Below the pieces are notes generated by a model, which saw only the letters and a list, made by a program, of their open reading frames with translations, searched no databases and was not told where the DNA came from. This document shows, piece after piece, positions 26,370 through 36,088 of a DNA stretch of 64,000 nucleotides. How positions within the stretch are numbered: position 1 is the stretch's first letter; each line of letters begins with the position of its first letter. The translations under genes and the position numbers were made by a program. This stretch comes from Blautia sp. (GTDB lineage Bacteria > Bacillota > Clostridia > Lachnospirales > Lachnospiraceae), in contig JAFWGA010000013.1 in NCBI GenBank assembly GCA_017515325.1, positions 62,001 through 126,000 of the forward strand, given 5' to 3'.

Positions 26370-27134
26370 ATGCTGACAAAAAGAATTATTCCCTGTCTGG
26401 ATGTCAATAAAGGCAGAGTAGTCAAGGGAGTCAATTTTGTGAACCTAAAGGATGCAGGAGACCCGGTGGAGATAGCCAAGGCCTATGATAAAGAGGGGGC
26501 GGATGAGCTGGTATTCCTGGATATCACTGCCTCCCACGAAGGAAGGGACACGGTAGTGGATATGGTACGCCGTGTGGCAGAGAGTGTATTTATCCCCTTT
26601 ACGGTCGGAGGTGGCATCCGGACGGTGGATGATTTCCGAAGGCTGTTGAGAGAAGGGGCGGATAAAATCTCTGTGAATTCCGCAGCGATAGACCGGCCGG
26701 AGCTTCTTAGGGAGGCTGCGGACAAATTCGGCAGCCAGTGTGTGGTACTGGCAATTGACGCCAGGCGAAGGCCCGACGGAGGATGGAATATATACAAGCA
26801 CGGCGGAAGGCTGGATACGGGGATCGATTGCCTCGAGTGGGCTGTCAGGGGAGTTGCGCTGGGAGCCGGAGAGATCCTGCTGACCAGTATGGACTGTGAC
26901 GGAACAAAGGCCGGATATGATATGGAGCTGACACAGGCTGTTGCTCAGGCAGTGCCGGTTCCTGTGATCGCTTCCGGCGGAGCAGGGACCCTTGAGCATT
27001 TCGGGGACGTTTTGGATCAGGCCGGAGCTGATGCGGCATTGGCGGCCTCTCTTTTTCATTACAAAGAGTTAAGGATTGCAGAGGTAAAGGAGTATCTGGC
27101 CGGACGTGGCATACCGGTAAGATGGAATCGGTGA
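26370..27134 (+). CDS. hisF: Imidazole glycerol phosphate synthase, cyclase subunit
   Basis: A 254-residue TIM-barrel cyclase joining PRFAR and ammonia to give imidazole glycerol phosphate and AICAR. The catalytic Asp is in [14 protein letters not shown] (about residue 11) and the second in VVLAIDARR (about 130); the phosphate loops are TVGGGIRT and [11 protein letters not shown] 26370 follows AGGAGA by 7 nt; the longer frame from 26325 is not supported. Works with the HisH just upstream as a heterodimer with an ammonia tunnel. Confidence 0.95.
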   Translation: MLTKRIIPCLDVNKGRVVKGVNFVNLKDAGDPVEIAKAYDKEGADELVFLDITASHEGRDTVVDMVRRVAESVFIPFTVGGGIRTVDDFRRLLREGADKISVNSAAIDRPELLREAADKFGSQCVVLAIDARRRPDGGWNIYKHGGRLDTGIDCLEWAVRGVALGAGEILLTSMDCDGTKAGYDMELTQAVAQAVPVPVIASGGAGTLEHFGDVLDQAGADAALAASLFHYKELRIAEVKEYLAGRGIPVRWNR

Positions 27135-27170
27135 CAAGGGGCATTCGCTCAGGTCAGTGGGTGGCATTTG

Positions 27171-27230
27171 CTGCGCCGGATTTACCTTGCTTCAAACGGC
27201 ATAATTCCGTAGCTATAGTATGCGCACGAA
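27171..27230 (+). repeat. Intergenic repeat family R1, degenerate copy 3
   Basis: CTGCGCCGGATTTAC and CGGCATAATTCCG match R1. The right end (CTATAGTATGCGCACGAAT) is the family end in reverse orientation, so this copy is rearranged. It lies 35 bp before the ung start. Confidence 0.55.
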
Positions 27231-27264
27231 TGGTATGACAAGGATAGAAGGAAGGGCGGGAAAA

Positions 27265-27939
27265 ATGGCACAATTGTCGGGAGACTGGCAGGAAGCCCTG
27301 AAGGGAGAATTCAGGCAGCCATATTATGCGAAACTATATCAGACTGTGGCCAGGGAATATCGGACGGCCAGGATATATCCGCCCCCGGGCGAGATGCTCA
27401 ATGCCTTTCATTTCACGCCTCTGTCACAGGTGAAGGTGGTGATCCTGGGTCAGGATCCCTATCATGAGGAGGGGCAGGCAAACGGATTATGCTTTTCCGT
27501 TCGGGCAGATGTGGCAATTCCTCCTTCTCTTGTCAATATCTATAAAGAATTGCAGGAGGATTGCGGGTGCTATATTCCCAATAACGGATGTCTGGAGAAA
27601 TGGGCTTCTCAGGGTGTTTTGCTGTTAAATACTGTTCTGACCGTTCGGGCGCACCAGGCAAATTCTCACCGGGGAATCGGGTGGGAAACCTTTACGGACG
27701 CGGTGATCCGGATCCTGAATGAGCAGGATCGTCCCATAGTCTATCTTCTCTGGGGAAGACCGGCCAGACAGAAGGCTGCTATGCTGAACAATCCGGCACA
27801 ATTGGTTCTGGAGGCTGCTCACCCCAGTCCCCTTTCTGCCTATCATGGCTTTTTTGGCTGTCGGCATTTCAGTCGAACCAATGCATTTCTTACGGCAAAC
27901 GGGATTGAGCCTGTAGACTGGCAGATTGAAAATATATGA
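27265..27939 (+). CDS. ung: Uracil-DNA glycosylase, family 1
   Basis: A 224-residue base-excision enzyme that removes uracil from DNA. The water-activating motif GQDPYHEEGQANGLCFSV (catalytic Asp) and the minor-groove loop HPSPLSAYHGFFGCRHFS are both intact, and LLLNTVLTVRAHQANSH is the conserved uracil-binding region. Start ATG 27265 gives the normal length; the upstream ATG 27220 abuts the R1 repeat. Downstream of hisF by 130 bp. Confidence 0.96.
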   Translation: MAQLSGDWQEALKGEFRQPYYAKLYQTVAREYRTARIYPPPGEMLNAFHFTPLSQVKVVILGQDPYHEEGQANGLCFSVRADVAIPPSLVNIYKELQEDCGCYIPNNGCLEKWASQGVLLLNTVLTVRAHQANSHRGIGWETFTDAVIRILNEQDRPIVYLLWGRPARQKAAMLNNPAQLVLEAAHPSPLSAYHGFFGCRHFSRTNAFLTANGIEPVDWQIENI

Positions 27940-27946
27940 CCCCGCC

Positions 27947-27980
27947 GTAACGGTTCAGTCGTGAGTTCCTTCACGGTTAC
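27947..27980. repeat. GTAAC/GTTAC palindromic repeat, short form
   Basis: 34 bp running from GTAACGGTTCAGTCGTG to TTCACGGTTAC. Its left arm matches the htpG-leader copy at 53994. Located between ung and the flippase gene. Confidence 0.65.
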
Positions 27981-28035
27981 TATGAGTCTTCAGATGTGAG
28001 CTTGTCATCTGATCCTAGATTGGGAATACTTGAAA

Positions 28036-30207
28036 ATGAGAAAGAATGAAAATACACTGGTAAAGAACGCCTCATATCTGATGGTTGCCGCCTTGGTTTC
28101 AAAGATCATTGGGATGCTTTATAAAAGCCCCTTGTCTACGATACTGGGCAATAACAGCTATGCTTTGTTTCAGTATGCGCAGAATGTCTATTTCCTTCTC
28201 CTGATGATCTCCTCCTTCAGCATTCCACAGGCAGTATCAAAGGTTATCTCTGAGAAGCTGACCCTGCGTCGTTATCGGGACGCCCAGAAGGTTTTCCATT
28301 GTGCCCTTTTGTATGCTGTGATCGCCGGCGGACTTGTCTCTCTGGTCTGTGTATTCGGCGCTTCGCTGTTGGTGCCTGATTCCATGGCAAACGCTCGTCT
28401 GGCTTTGCAGATGCTGGCTCCTACCATCTTTCTTTCCGGTATTCTGGGTGTATACAGAGGATACTTTCAGGCTCACAGGAACATGGTGCCCACTTCCCTC
28501 TCCCAGATCATAGAACAGATCATGGTGGCTATCGTGGCATTGGTGATGGCCAATTATATGATCAACCGCTATGCCAATGAGGGAGAAGAGGTCATGCGGC
28601 GCATGGGCGCGGCAGGAGCGACCATGGGAACCGGGGCAGGAGTATTGGCTGCTTTGCTCTTTATGGTTTTCATTTACGCCCTGAACAGAGGAACCATACA
28701 TGCCATGGTTGCCCGCGACCATCGGTCATTGGACGAGAGCACGGGGCTGGTCATGCAGGAGCTTTTGATGATTATCATGCCCATCGTCCTGGGAGCCTGC
28801 GTCTACAATGTCGACGGCTTTATCAACAGCTATATGTATTCCGGAATCAGTGGAGCAAAGGGATTGGGGTCCGGTACCATCGAGCTGCTCTATGCGGAAT
28901 ATGGCTATTATGGTACGCTGATCAATATCCCACTGACTCTGGCAGGGACTGCGCCTATGTCTATGATTCCCGAGGTGGCGGCCCATTATGTAAAGAAAGA
29001 CATGAAGGGAACCCACGCTAAGATTGACCGGACAACCTGGATCAGCATGCTGATCTCCATTCCCTCAGCGGCAGGTCTGGCCGTATTGGCCGGCCCCATC
29101 ACGAGGCTGATTTTCCCGGGGACCAATGGAGTCAGCTCTCAGCTTTTACTGCTCGGCGCAATTACGATTATCCTGAACGGCAATTCCAATATTTCCAACG
29201 GAGTCCTTCAGGGAATCGGAAAGCCCAGGATTCCTCTCTATCACTCCCTGATTGCCCTTGGTGTGGATGTGGTAGTAGCAGCGCTTCTGCTGACCTTTAC
29301 CGATCTTGGCGTATATACGATTGTAATCGCCATTATCGCTTATTCTGTCATCATGTGTCTGCTGAATGATTTTTCCATGAAAAAATACCTGGGCTATAAA
29401 AACCCGTGGAAATATGCTTATCTGAGTCCTCTGCTGGCCTCCGTTCCCATGGCGCTGACAGCAGGCGGCATATATTATCTGCTGTACTTTTTGACCCACA
29501 GAAATTTCATCAGCCTTGTACCGGCCCTGATTCTGGCCATACTGGTCTATTTTGTTTTCTACCTGATGATTGCCAATCCAAGTGATGAGGATTTTGATCT
29601 GATGCCGGGAGGCTCCTATGCCCGCAGACTGGCTCATATGCTTCCGGTAATCCGGGTAAGAGAGAAGGACAGGGATAATACCGATGAGCCAGAGGCGGAA
29701 ACTGAAGATCAGCCTACCGGCTACCCTTCCGGGCAGGCCGGCCGGAATGAAAGCAGGTCTATGAGCCTGGAAGACTTTGCGGATCATTATGTTCAGTCTA
29801 TTATGAAGCAAGAGGAGAAAGGCGTCAGACCGGCGGTAAAACCGGTGGTAAATCCGGCTGTAGTCCATCATGAAACGACAGGCAAAAACATGCCAAGCTT
29901 TCTGACAAACGTAAAGGCTCCCTATATCTCGAACCCGGAAAGCCAAGCAGCTGAGGGAAATAGCAGGCAGCCATCGCCTTCTGCAGCGAAAGAAGAGCCT
30001 GTTCCGCCATCGTCAGCAGCACTGAAAGAAGAGCCTGTTCCGCCATCGTCAGCAGCGCCGAGAGAAGAGTCTGTTCAGCCGTCACCTGACACGCAAAAGG
30101 AAGAGTCTGCACAGCCGGCCCAGGAAGCGGCAGAGGGGAAGTCCGATCAGCAGGCAGTGCCGCCACAGAAAACAGACATGCCGGACAAGAATGAAACATC
30201 AAAATGA
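28036..30207 (+). CDS. MOP-superfamily polysaccharide/lipid flippase (SpoVB/MurJ-like) with repetitive acidic tail
   Basis: A 723-residue protein. Residues to about 520 form the 14-helix oligosaccharide flippase fold (SYLMVAALVSKIIGMLYKSP, GVYRGYFQAHRNMVP, PEVAAHYVKKDMKGTHAKID), closest in style to SpoVB/YtgP transporters of lipid-linked precursors. The last ~200 residues are a Pro/Glu/Ser-rich cytoplasmic tail containing a near-perfect 12-residue tandem repeat (KEEPVPPSSAAL). Canonical members end near 540 residues. ATG 28036 has only a weak ribosome site; the TTG at 28030 is an alternative. Substrate (lipid II, teichoic or capsule unit) cannot be told. Confidence 0.87.
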   Translation: MRKNENTLVKNASYLMVAALVSKIIGMLYKSPLSTILGNNSYALFQYAQNVYFLLLMISSFSIPQAVSKVISEKLTLRRYRDAQKVFHCALLYAVIAGGLVSLVCVFGASLLVPDSMANARLALQMLAPTIFLSGILGVYRGYFQAHRNMVPTSLSQIIEQIMVAIVALVMANYMINRYANEGEEVMRRMGAAGATMGTGAGVLAALLFMVFIYALNRGTIHAMVARDHRSLDESTGLVMQELLMIIMPIVLGACVYNVDGFINSYMYSGISGAKGLGSGTIELLYAEYGYYGTLINIPLTLAGTAPMSMIPEVAAHYVKKDMKGTHAKIDRTTWISMLISIPSAAGLAVLAGPITRLIFPGTNGVSSQLLLLGAITIILNGNSNISNGVLQGIGKPRIPLYHSLIALGVDVVVAALLLTFTDLGVYTIVIAIIAYSVIMCLLNDFSMKKYLGYKNPWKYAYLSPLLASVPMALTAGGIYYLLYFLTHRNFISLVPALILAILVYFVFYLMIANPSDEDFDLMPGGSYARRLAHMLPVIRVREKDRDNTDEPEAETEDQPTGYPSGQAGRNESRSMSLEDFADHYVQSIMKQEEKGVRPAVKPVVNPAVVHHETTGKNMPSFLTNVKAPYISNPESQAAEGNSRQPSPSAAKEEPVPPSSAALKEEPVPPSSAAPREESVQPSPDTQKEESAQPAQEAAEGKSDQQAVPPQKTDMPDKNETSK
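29989..30060 (+). repeat. 36-bp coding tandem repeat in flippase tail
   Basis: Two nearly identical 36-bp units encode KEEPVPPSSAA-L and KEEPVPPSSAA-P; more diverged units follow. Such repeats can change in copy number without shifting frame. Confidence 0.75.
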
Positions 30208-30213
30208 AAAATG

Positions 30214-30255
30214 AAAAAGAACAGCGGCAGGATTCCTCCTGCCGCTGTTCTTTTT
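30214..30255. terminator. Bidirectional terminator, flippase and activase genes
   Basis: Near-perfect palindrome AAAGAACAGCGGCAGGA / TCCTGCCGCTGTTCTTTTT with a 4-nt loop between two convergent genes. Confidence 0.93.
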
Positions 30256-30258
30256 CAA

Positions 30259-33200
30259 TCAGGCATTCCGCCTTTCCTTCCCCAGGTTCTTCATCGCTGT
30301 GGAAAGCATCAGCTTAATTCGATTCAGCTGATTCACTTCGCTGGCACCCGGATCATAGTCGATGGCAACAATATTGGCCTCCGGATGAGTTCTCCGGATT
30401 TCCTTAATGACACCCTTGCCCACGATATGGTTAGGAAGGCAGCCAAAAGGCTGAATACAGACAATATTCGGACAGTTATCATGAATGAGCTCAAGCATCT
30501 CACCGGTCAGGAACCATCCTTCGCCGGTCTGATTGCCGGTAGAGACGATCGGACCCGCCATACGGGCCAGGTCCCGGATATCTGCCGTCGGATGAAAATG
30601 CCGGCTGTGGGCCAGTGCCTCGTTGGCCGCAGAACGCAGCCATTCAATCCCCTTGATGCCCATATTGCCAAGCAAGGCCGATTTCTTTTTAAACCCGAGA
30701 TTTTCCACCTTAAAGTTCTGGTTGTAGAAACTGTAATTCATGAAATCGATCAGATCCGGCACCACAGGCTCGGCTCCTTCCGCTTCAAGCAGCTCAGCCA
30801 GGTAGTTGTTGGCCGCCGGCATGAACTTGACCAGAATTTCCCCGACGATCCCCACTCTGGGCTTTTTGATATTGGAGATGGGAATCTTGTCGAAATCCTG
30901 AACCAGATCCCGGCACATCTGTTTAAATCGGCTGTGACTGACGCTGCTGCCCGAAAGGAAGGTCAGGATCCGTTTCTCCCATTCTTCATGCTTTCTGTTT
31001 ACGATCCCCTTCTCCAGCTCATAAGGACGCATCCGATAAATGCACTTCATCAAAAGATCGCCAAAGATAGCCGAATAGCAGACCCGCTTGACCAAAGGAA
31101 GAGTCAGCTTAAACCCGGGATTGCTTTCAAGCCCGCTCAGGTTAAGGGAAATAACGGGAACCTGCTCCATACCGGCTTTTTTCAGGGCACGCCGGATAAA
31201 GGCGATATAGTTGGAGGCTCTGCAACCGCCGCCGGTCTGAGTCATGATCACAGCAGTCTTGTCAATATCATATTTCCCGGAATGAAGAGCATCCATGATC
31301 ATGCCTACCACGATAAGGGAAGGATAGCAGGCATCGTTATTGACATAGCGAAGGCCAACATCGATGGATTGCTTATTATCATTGGGAAGAACCTCCAGAT
31401 GGTAACCGCAAGCCCTGAAGGCTGCCTGCAGGAGGGTAAAATGAACCGGAGACATCTGGGGACAAAGGATGGTGTAATCCTGGCGCATCTCCTTGGTAAA
31501 GGGAACCTTCTCAATGGAGGAAGGAAGGATCTGCCGTTTTTTGTGCTGGGCTTCCTTGGCTCTGAGGGCAGCCAGCAGGGAACGGACACGTATCCTGGCA
31601 GCGCCGAGATTGTTCACCTCGTCGATCTTCAGGCAGGTGTAGATCTTGTCACTGGATTCAAGAATCTCATAAACCTGATCCGTGGTGACGGCATCGAGGC
31701 CGCAGCCAAAGGAATTCAGCTGGATCAGATCGAGGTCTTCTCTGGTCTTGACAAAGTTTGCCGCCGCATAAAGCCTGGAATGGTACATCCACTGGTCATT
31801 GACCCGGATCGGACGCTCAACCTTTGCCAGATGGGAGACAGAATCCTCGGTCAGAACCGCTACACCGTAGCTCACGATCAGATCCGGGATACCATGGTGG
31901 ATCTCCGGGTCAATGTGATAAGGGCGGCCGGCCAGAACAATTCCGTGTCTGCCGGTCTCGGACAGATAACGGAGGGTTTCCTCCCCCTTTTTCTGGATAT
32001 CCTGGCGTACCACAGCCAATTCCTGCCAGGCGTGATGGGCAGCAGCCTTCACCTGGCTGGCAGGGATATCCGGGAAGATGTCCACAAGCCGTTTGGTGAT
32101 GATCTCCTCATTGGTGAAGGAAAGGAAAGGATTGCAAAAACGGATGGAGGGATCCCGCAGTTCATCGACATTATTTTTAATATTTTCCGCATAGGAGGTG
32201 ACGATGGGACAGTTATAGTGGTTGACCGCTTCCGAGAACTCTTCCCTTTCATATGGAACGCAGGGGTAGAAAATAAACCTGATCCCGTTCTTGATCAGCC
32301 AACTGATATGCCCGTGGGCAAGCTTGGCCGGATAGCACTCTGACTCACTGGGGATCGATTCAATCCCCAATTCATAGATCTTTCGTGTCGAGGTGGGGGA
32401 GAGGACTACCTCATATTTCAGATCCGTAAAGAAGGTGAACCAGAAGGGATAATTCTCAAAGAGGTTCAATACCCGGGGGATGCCCACCTTGCCTCTTGGG
32501 GCTAAATCTGCCCGCAGGGGCTCGTAGGAGAAGAGGCGCTTGTATTTATATTCAAAGAGGTTAGGAACGTGATCCTTATTCTTTTCCTTGCCAATCCCTC
32601 TTTCGCAGCGGTTTCCGCTGATGTACTGCCTGCCGCCTGAAAATTTGTTGATGGTGAGACGGCAGTTGTTGGTACAGCCTCTGCAGTTGGCCATGGAGGT
32701 AGTATATTCCAGGGAATTGATCTGGTCGATGGAGAGCATGGAGGAAAGAGTTCCCTCTTCATAGCGCTCTCTGGCGATCAGAGCGGCCCCGAAAGCGCCC
32801 ATGATACCTGCGATATCCGGGCGGATCGCCTGGCAATTCGCGATCCTTTCAAAGGACCGCAGAACTGCGTCATTGTAAAAGGTTCCGCCCTGCACGACAA
32901 TGTGCTTGCCCAGTTCTGTAGCGTCAGAAACCTTGATGACCTTGTAAAGGGCGTTTTTGATAACGGAATAGGCCAGTCCGGCGGAGATATCCGCAACCTC
33001 TGCTCCTTCCTTTTGGGCCTGCTTAACCTTGGAATTCATGAAAACGGTGCAGCGGGTACCCAGGTCAATGGGATGCCGGGCAAAAAGAGCTGCCTTGGCA
33101 AAATCCTGAACGCTGTAATTGAGGGAGCGGGCAAAGGTTTCGATGAAGGAACCACATCCGGAAGAGCAGGCCTCATTTAACTGAACACTGTCTACCGTCT

Positions 33201-34497
33201 GGTTTTTGATTTTGATGCATTTCATGTCCTGGCCGCCGATATCCAGGATGCAGTCAACTTCAGGGTCAAAAAAGGCAGCAGCATAATAATGGGAGACAGT
33301 CTCCACTTCCCCTTCATCCAGAAGAAGACCGGCTTTGACCAGAGCTTCTCCATACCCTGTGGAACAGGACCAGGCAATATGCGCTTTTGGCGGCATGATG
33401 CGATAGATTTCCTGGATGGAGCGGATGGCTGTCTTGAGAGGACTGCCGTTATTATTGCTGTAGAAGGAGTATAAAAGGCTTCCGTCTTCGCTGATCAGCG
33501 CTGTCTTCGTGGTGGTGGAGCCGGCATCGATGCCCAGATAGCAGTTCCCCTCGTAGCTGGCCAGATCTCCGGCACAGACATGATACTGGGCCTGGCGGTG
33601 AGAGAAATCTTCATAATCCTTCTGGCTGGCGAAGAGAGGCTCCATGCGTTCCACCTCAAAATCCAGATGGATGGACTGGCTCAGACGGTCTTTTAACTCA
33701 GTAAGGACGACGGACTTATCCTTCCCGGCATTCATGGCACTGCCCATGGCGGCAAAAAGATGGGAGTTTTTAGGACTGATGGCATGCTCATCGTCCAGCT
33801 TCAGCGTTCGGATGAAGGCAGCCTTCAGCTCCGGCAGAAAATGAAGAGGCCCTCCCAGAAAGGCGACATGCCCCCGGATGGGCTTGCCGCAGGCCAGGCC
33901 GGAGATCGTCTGGTTGACGACAGCCTGGAAGATGGAAGCAGAAAGATCCTCCTTGGAAGCCCCCTCATTGATGAGAGGCTGGATATCCGTTTTGGCAAAG
34001 ACACCGCAGCGGGCCGCGATCGGGTAAAGCGCTTTGTAGTGGGCAGCGTATTCATTGAGTCCTGTAGCGTCTGTATGAAGCAGGGAGGCCATCTGATCGA
34101 TAAATGAACCGGTTCCTCCGGCGCAGATTCCATTCATGCGCTGCTCTACATTTCCCCCTTCAAAATAGATAATCTTTGCATCCTCGCCTCCCAGTTCGAT
34201 AGCCACATCTGTCTGCGGGGCTATCTTTTCCAGGGCAGTCGACACAGAGATGACTTCCTGTACAAAAGGAATGTCAAGCGCATTTGCAAGGGTAAGCCCT
34301 CCGGAACCGGTGATCACAGGAAATAAAGTGAGCTCTCCAAGTTGATCATAAGCCTTTTCAAGAAGATTAGCCAGGGTTTCCTGTATATTGGCATAGTGGC
34401 GGGCATAGTCCGCGAATAAAAGTGTATCCTGACCGTCCAGGATCGCTATTTTCACAGTGGTTGATCCGATATCGATTCCCAGAGTGTATCTATCCAT
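30259..34497 (-). CDS. Giant 2-hydroxyacyl-CoA dehydratase activase-related protein
   Basis: A 1412-residue protein with two BcrA/HgdC-type ASKHA ATPase domains in tandem. Domain 1: [37 protein letters not shown]. Domain 2: [37 protein letters not shown]. Then comes a cysteine motif [12 protein letters not shown]...CERG, a DUF2229-like segment, and a C-terminal region resembling dehydratase D-subunits ([22 protein letters not shown]). Activases of this family use ATP to inject an electron into a [4Fe-4S] dehydratase. No dehydratase genes are adjacent, so the partner is unknown or is its own C-terminus. ATG 34497 has GGAGG 13 nt upstream. Confidence 0.88.
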   Translation of the reverse strand: MDRYTLGIDIGSTTVKIAILDGQDTLLFADYARHYANIQETLANLLEKAYDQLGELTLFPVITGSGGLTLANALDIPFVQEVISVSTALEKIAPQTDVAIELGGEDAKIIYFEGGNVEQRMNGICAGGTGSFIDQMASLLHTDATGLNEYAAHYKALYPIAARCGVFAKTDIQPLINEGASKEDLSASIFQAVVNQTISGLACGKPIRGHVAFLGGPLHFLPELKAAFIRTLKLDDEHAISPKNSHLFAAMGSAMNAGKDKSVVLTELKDRLSQSIHLDFEVERMEPLFASQKDYEDFSHRQAQYHVCAGDLASYEGNCYLGIDAGSTTTKTALISEDGSLLYSFYSNNNGSPLKTAIRSIQEIYRIMPPKAHIAWSCSTGYGEALVKAGLLLDEGEVETVSHYYAAAFFDPEVDCILDIGGQDMKCIKIKNQTVDSVQLNEACSSGCGSFIETFARSLNYSVQDFAKAALFARHPIDLGTRCTVFMNSKVKQAQKEGAEVADISAGLAYSVIKNALYKVIKVSDATELGKHIVVQGGTFYNDAVLRSFERIANCQAIRPDIAGIMGAFGAALIARERYEEGTLSSMLSIDQINSLEYTTSMANCRGCTNNCRLTINKFSGGRQYISGNRCERGIGKEKNKDHVPNLFEYKYKRLFSYEPLRADLAPRGKVGIPRVLNLFENYPFWFTFFTDLKYEVVLSPTSTRKIYELGIESIPSESECYPAKLAHGHISWLIKNGIRFIFYPCVPYEREEFSEAVNHYNCPIVTSYAENIKNNVDELRDPSIRFCNPFLSFTNEEIITKRLVDIFPDIPASQVKAAAHHAWQELAVVRQDIQKKGEETLRYLSETGRHGIVLAGRPYHIDPEIHHGIPDLIVSYGVAVLTEDSVSHLAKVERPIRVNDQWMYHSRLYAAANFVKTREDLDLIQLNSFGCGLDAVTTDQVYEILESSDKIYTCLKIDEVNNLGAARIRVRSLLAALRAKEAQHKKRQILPSSIEKVPFTKEMRQDYTILCPQMSPVHFTLLQAAFRACGYHLEVLPNDNKQSIDVGLRYVNNDACYPSLIVVGMIMDALHSGKYDIDKTAVIMTQTGGGCRASNYIAFIRRALKKAGMEQVPVISLNLSGLESNPGFKLTLPLVKRVCYSAIFGDLLMKCIYRMRPYELEKGIVNRKHEEWEKRILTFLSGSSVSHSRFKQMCRDLVQDFDKIPISNIKKPRVGIVGEILVKFMPAANNYLAELLEAEGAEPVVPDLIDFMNYSFYNQNFKVENLGFKKKSALLGNMGIKGIEWLRSAANEALAHSRHFHPTADIRDLARMAGPIVSTGNQTGEGWFLTGEMLELIHDNCPNIVCIQPFGCLPNHIVGKGVIKEIRRTHPEANIVAIDYDPGASEVNQLNRIKLMLSTAMKNLGKERRNA

Positions 34498-34594
34498 ATA
34501 GTATCTTAGACCTCCATAGCCATTGCACAAAAGCGGCAGCGAAAACAGGCTGCCCCGATCTGTCGCAAATAATCGTGATAGCGTTATAGATAGG

Positions 34595-34684
34595 AAACGA
34601 CCAAAATGCCTGCATTCTGATTCGTTTACTGCGCCGAATTTACGCCGATGTAAGCGGCATGATTCCGCAGTAAATTCGTACGCA
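34595..34684 (+). repeat. R1 repeat copy 4 with companion hairpin
   Basis: Companion hairpin AAACGA-C-CAAAATGC / GCATTCTGATTCGTTT (34595-34627), then the best-preserved R1: GCGCCGAATTTAC, inner GCCG...CGGC, bulge ATGATTCCGCA, GTAAATTCGTACGC. It lies in the activase leader, antisense to the orientation seen in the plus-strand copies. Confidence 0.78.
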
Positions 34685-34698
34685 TACTATAAAAAGGT

Positions 34699-34727
34699 AT
34701 AATACTCCTTTTGGCCTGATAAAGCAA
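34699..34727 (-). promoter_or_regulatory. Promoter of the activase gene
   Basis: On the minus strand TTGCTT-N17-TATTAT. It predicts a leader of roughly 190 nt that includes the R1 element and its companion hairpin. Confidence 0.7.
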
Positions 34728-34771
34728 GAGTAATCAGTAAGCATTCCTGATTCGGCAGATCAGCCTGACTG

Positions 34772-35179
34772 TTACGAAAGCTTCCCTTGCTCCCTCAAAA
34801 TCTGCTCTGCCAGGGTCACACATTCATAGACCATGTTATCACAGTGAGGCTTTTTTTCCCCATGATGCTCCTTGTTGATTCTGAGCAGCTCTGCACAGTC
34901 AAGGGCACCCTCGTGAGCCTCTCTCAGCTTTCTGTGATAGGCGGAAACAATGGCGGGATCATCCGCCCCAAAAAGACCGAGAACCAGAAGACCACCGACG
35001 ATAGCGCCACAGGCAGATCCTCTTTTCATTCCTGCGCCCAGATTCGCGGCAATACGGTAGGCCTGTTCCGGTGTAAGACCGGCGTCCTTGGCAAAGGGGA
35101 CAAGCACGGCCTGGGCACAATTATAGTGAACTTCCGTTACAGCCCGAAGTTCAATGGCTGTGTCAAGATATTTGCTCAT
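34772..35179 (-). CDS. C_GCAxxG_C_C family protein
   Basis: A 135-residue member of the C_GCAxxG_C_C family, a small cysteine-rich family of unknown, probably redox-linked, function. Seen: Cys in YNCAQAVLVPF, the hallmark GSACGAIVGGLL and C-terminal cysteines in DCAELL, HCDNM and YECVTL. GGAGGG lies 7 nt before ATG 35179; the longer frame runs into a palindromic repeat. Transcribed toward the activase gene with a separate promoter between them; both proteins carry conserved cysteines and could share an electron-transfer context, but that is inference. Confidence 0.88.
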   Translation of the reverse strand: MSKYLDTAIELRAVTEVHYNCAQAVLVPFAKDAGLTPEQAYRIAANLGAGMKRGSACGAIVGGLLVLGLFGADDPAIVSAYHRKLREAHEGALDCAELLRINKEHHGEKKPHCDNMVYECVTLAEQILREQGKLS

Positions 35180-35194
35180 AGGTATTCCCTCCTG

Positions 35195-35227
35195 GTAACG
35201 ACTCGGCACGATACGCTTCGCAGTCAC
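35195..35227. repeat. GTAAC/GTTAC palindromic repeat, 33-bp form
   Basis: GTAACGACTCGGCACGATAC then GCTTCGCAGTCAC. Same 33-bp type at 47440-47472 and, in reverse, 63702-63734. It ends 15 bp from the C_GCAxxG_C_C start codon. Confidence 0.78.
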
Positions 35228-35323
35228 CCCTGCAGATTCAATTGATCAACCTTTTCCTTAGCTTTATATCACAAAGGAGGCTTTCTTTCAAGACCAGCCA
35301 CAGAAGCATGTAACGCATAGTTT

Positions 35324-35368
35324 GCGAATGTCCCTGGTATTTGTCACTGTAGTGACCGCACAGGTCGG
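35324..35368 (+). repeat. R5 repeat copy 1
   Basis: GTCACTGTAGTGACCGCACA then GGTCG, preceded by GCGAATG...TGGTAT. The second copy is at 59414-59458. The core GTCACT-N2-AGTGAC is an inverted repeat. Confidence 0.65.
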
Positions 35369-35534
35369 AACATTGGATCGGCAGGAAAAAACAGAAAAGG
35401 AAATCTGTACAAATCTCAAAAGCTGAGTATAATACCAGAAGAAGCAAGAAATACCTTTTATCCCATGAGACTGTTTTTGTCTTCGGCAGTCTGCCGAATC
35501 AGCAAAAGGTCATCCTGAAGGAGGCAAAGATACT

Positions 35535-35945
35535 ATGTTGAAGCAGATATCCATCTACGCAGAAAATAAGAAAGGAACTATGCAGACAATTACCGGGATC
35601 TTGTATGAAAATGACATCAATATCCTGGGATCAGTAACGAATGATTCGGCCGAGTATGGGATCATCCGTATGGTGGTATCCGACACGGAGGCGGCCTTGA
35701 AGGCTCTTCGCGCGGGAGGCTTCATCTGTAAACAGACAGACGTTCTTGGCATTGAGGTGAAGGATGAGGCAGGTAATCTGAACAAACTGCTGAAGGCACT
35801 TCTGGAAAGCAACATTAACGCCGATTACCTCTATCTTTCTTTTAACAGAGACAGCGGAATGCCCATCATGGTCCTTCATACGCCGGATATCTATGAGGTG
35901 GAGGCCTGTCTGGAAGCGAAAGGCTTTAAAAGTGTGAAACAATAA
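35535..35945 (+). CDS. Tandem ACT-domain protein
   Basis: A 136-residue protein made of two ACT-type ligand-binding domains (KQISIYAENKKGTMQTITGI at 3-22; VLGIEVKDEAGNLNKLLKAL about 70-90). It has no catalytic or DNA-binding part. Stand-alone double ACT proteins bind amino acids and often act as small sensors; in Clostridia they occur near amino-acid or CoA metabolism genes. AAGGAGG lies 10 nt before the ATG. Ligand unknown. Confidence 0.87.
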   Translation: MLKQISIYAENKKGTMQTITGILYENDINILGSVTNDSAEYGIIRMVVSDTEAALKALRAGGFICKQTDVLGIEVKDEAGNLNKLLKALLESNINADYLYLSFNRDSGMPIMVLHTPDIYEVEACLEAKGFKSVKQ

Positions 35946-35990
35946 AAAATGCCCCAGGGCTTCCGGATGAAAAATGAAGCGCCTGAGGCA
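35943..35990. terminator. Terminator between ACT gene and response regulator
   Basis: TGCCCCAGGGCTTC / GAAGCGCCTGAGGCA stem with a T run on the minus-strand side, so it mainly serves the response regulator gene. Confidence 0.75.
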
Positions 35991-36088
35991 GATGAATGAA
36001 GACTTCTCAGATAGTTCTTTTATTACCATGTGAAAACCAGCTTTCCCAAACACTTCAAATTGATTCTTTCTCACAGATTAGTCTCTGT

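Larger units (their letters stand above)
35180..35534. other. 355-bp divergent intergenic region
   Basis: Holds a 33-bp palindrome at 35195-35227, an R5 repeat at 35324-35368, a TATAAT box at 35428-35433 without a good -35, and the perfect hairpin TTCGGCA-GTC-TGCCGAA near 35480-35496 in the leader of the ACT gene. Confidence 0.65.

Noticed and set aside
28030-30207. Flippase tail as a separate fused enzyme
   Set aside because: The tail is low-complexity repeat with no fold-like pattern.
30211-32343. 710-codon open frame on the plus strand
   Set aside because: Fully antisense to the activase gene, with no domain motifs or ribosome site; a shadow of the codon bias of the real gene.
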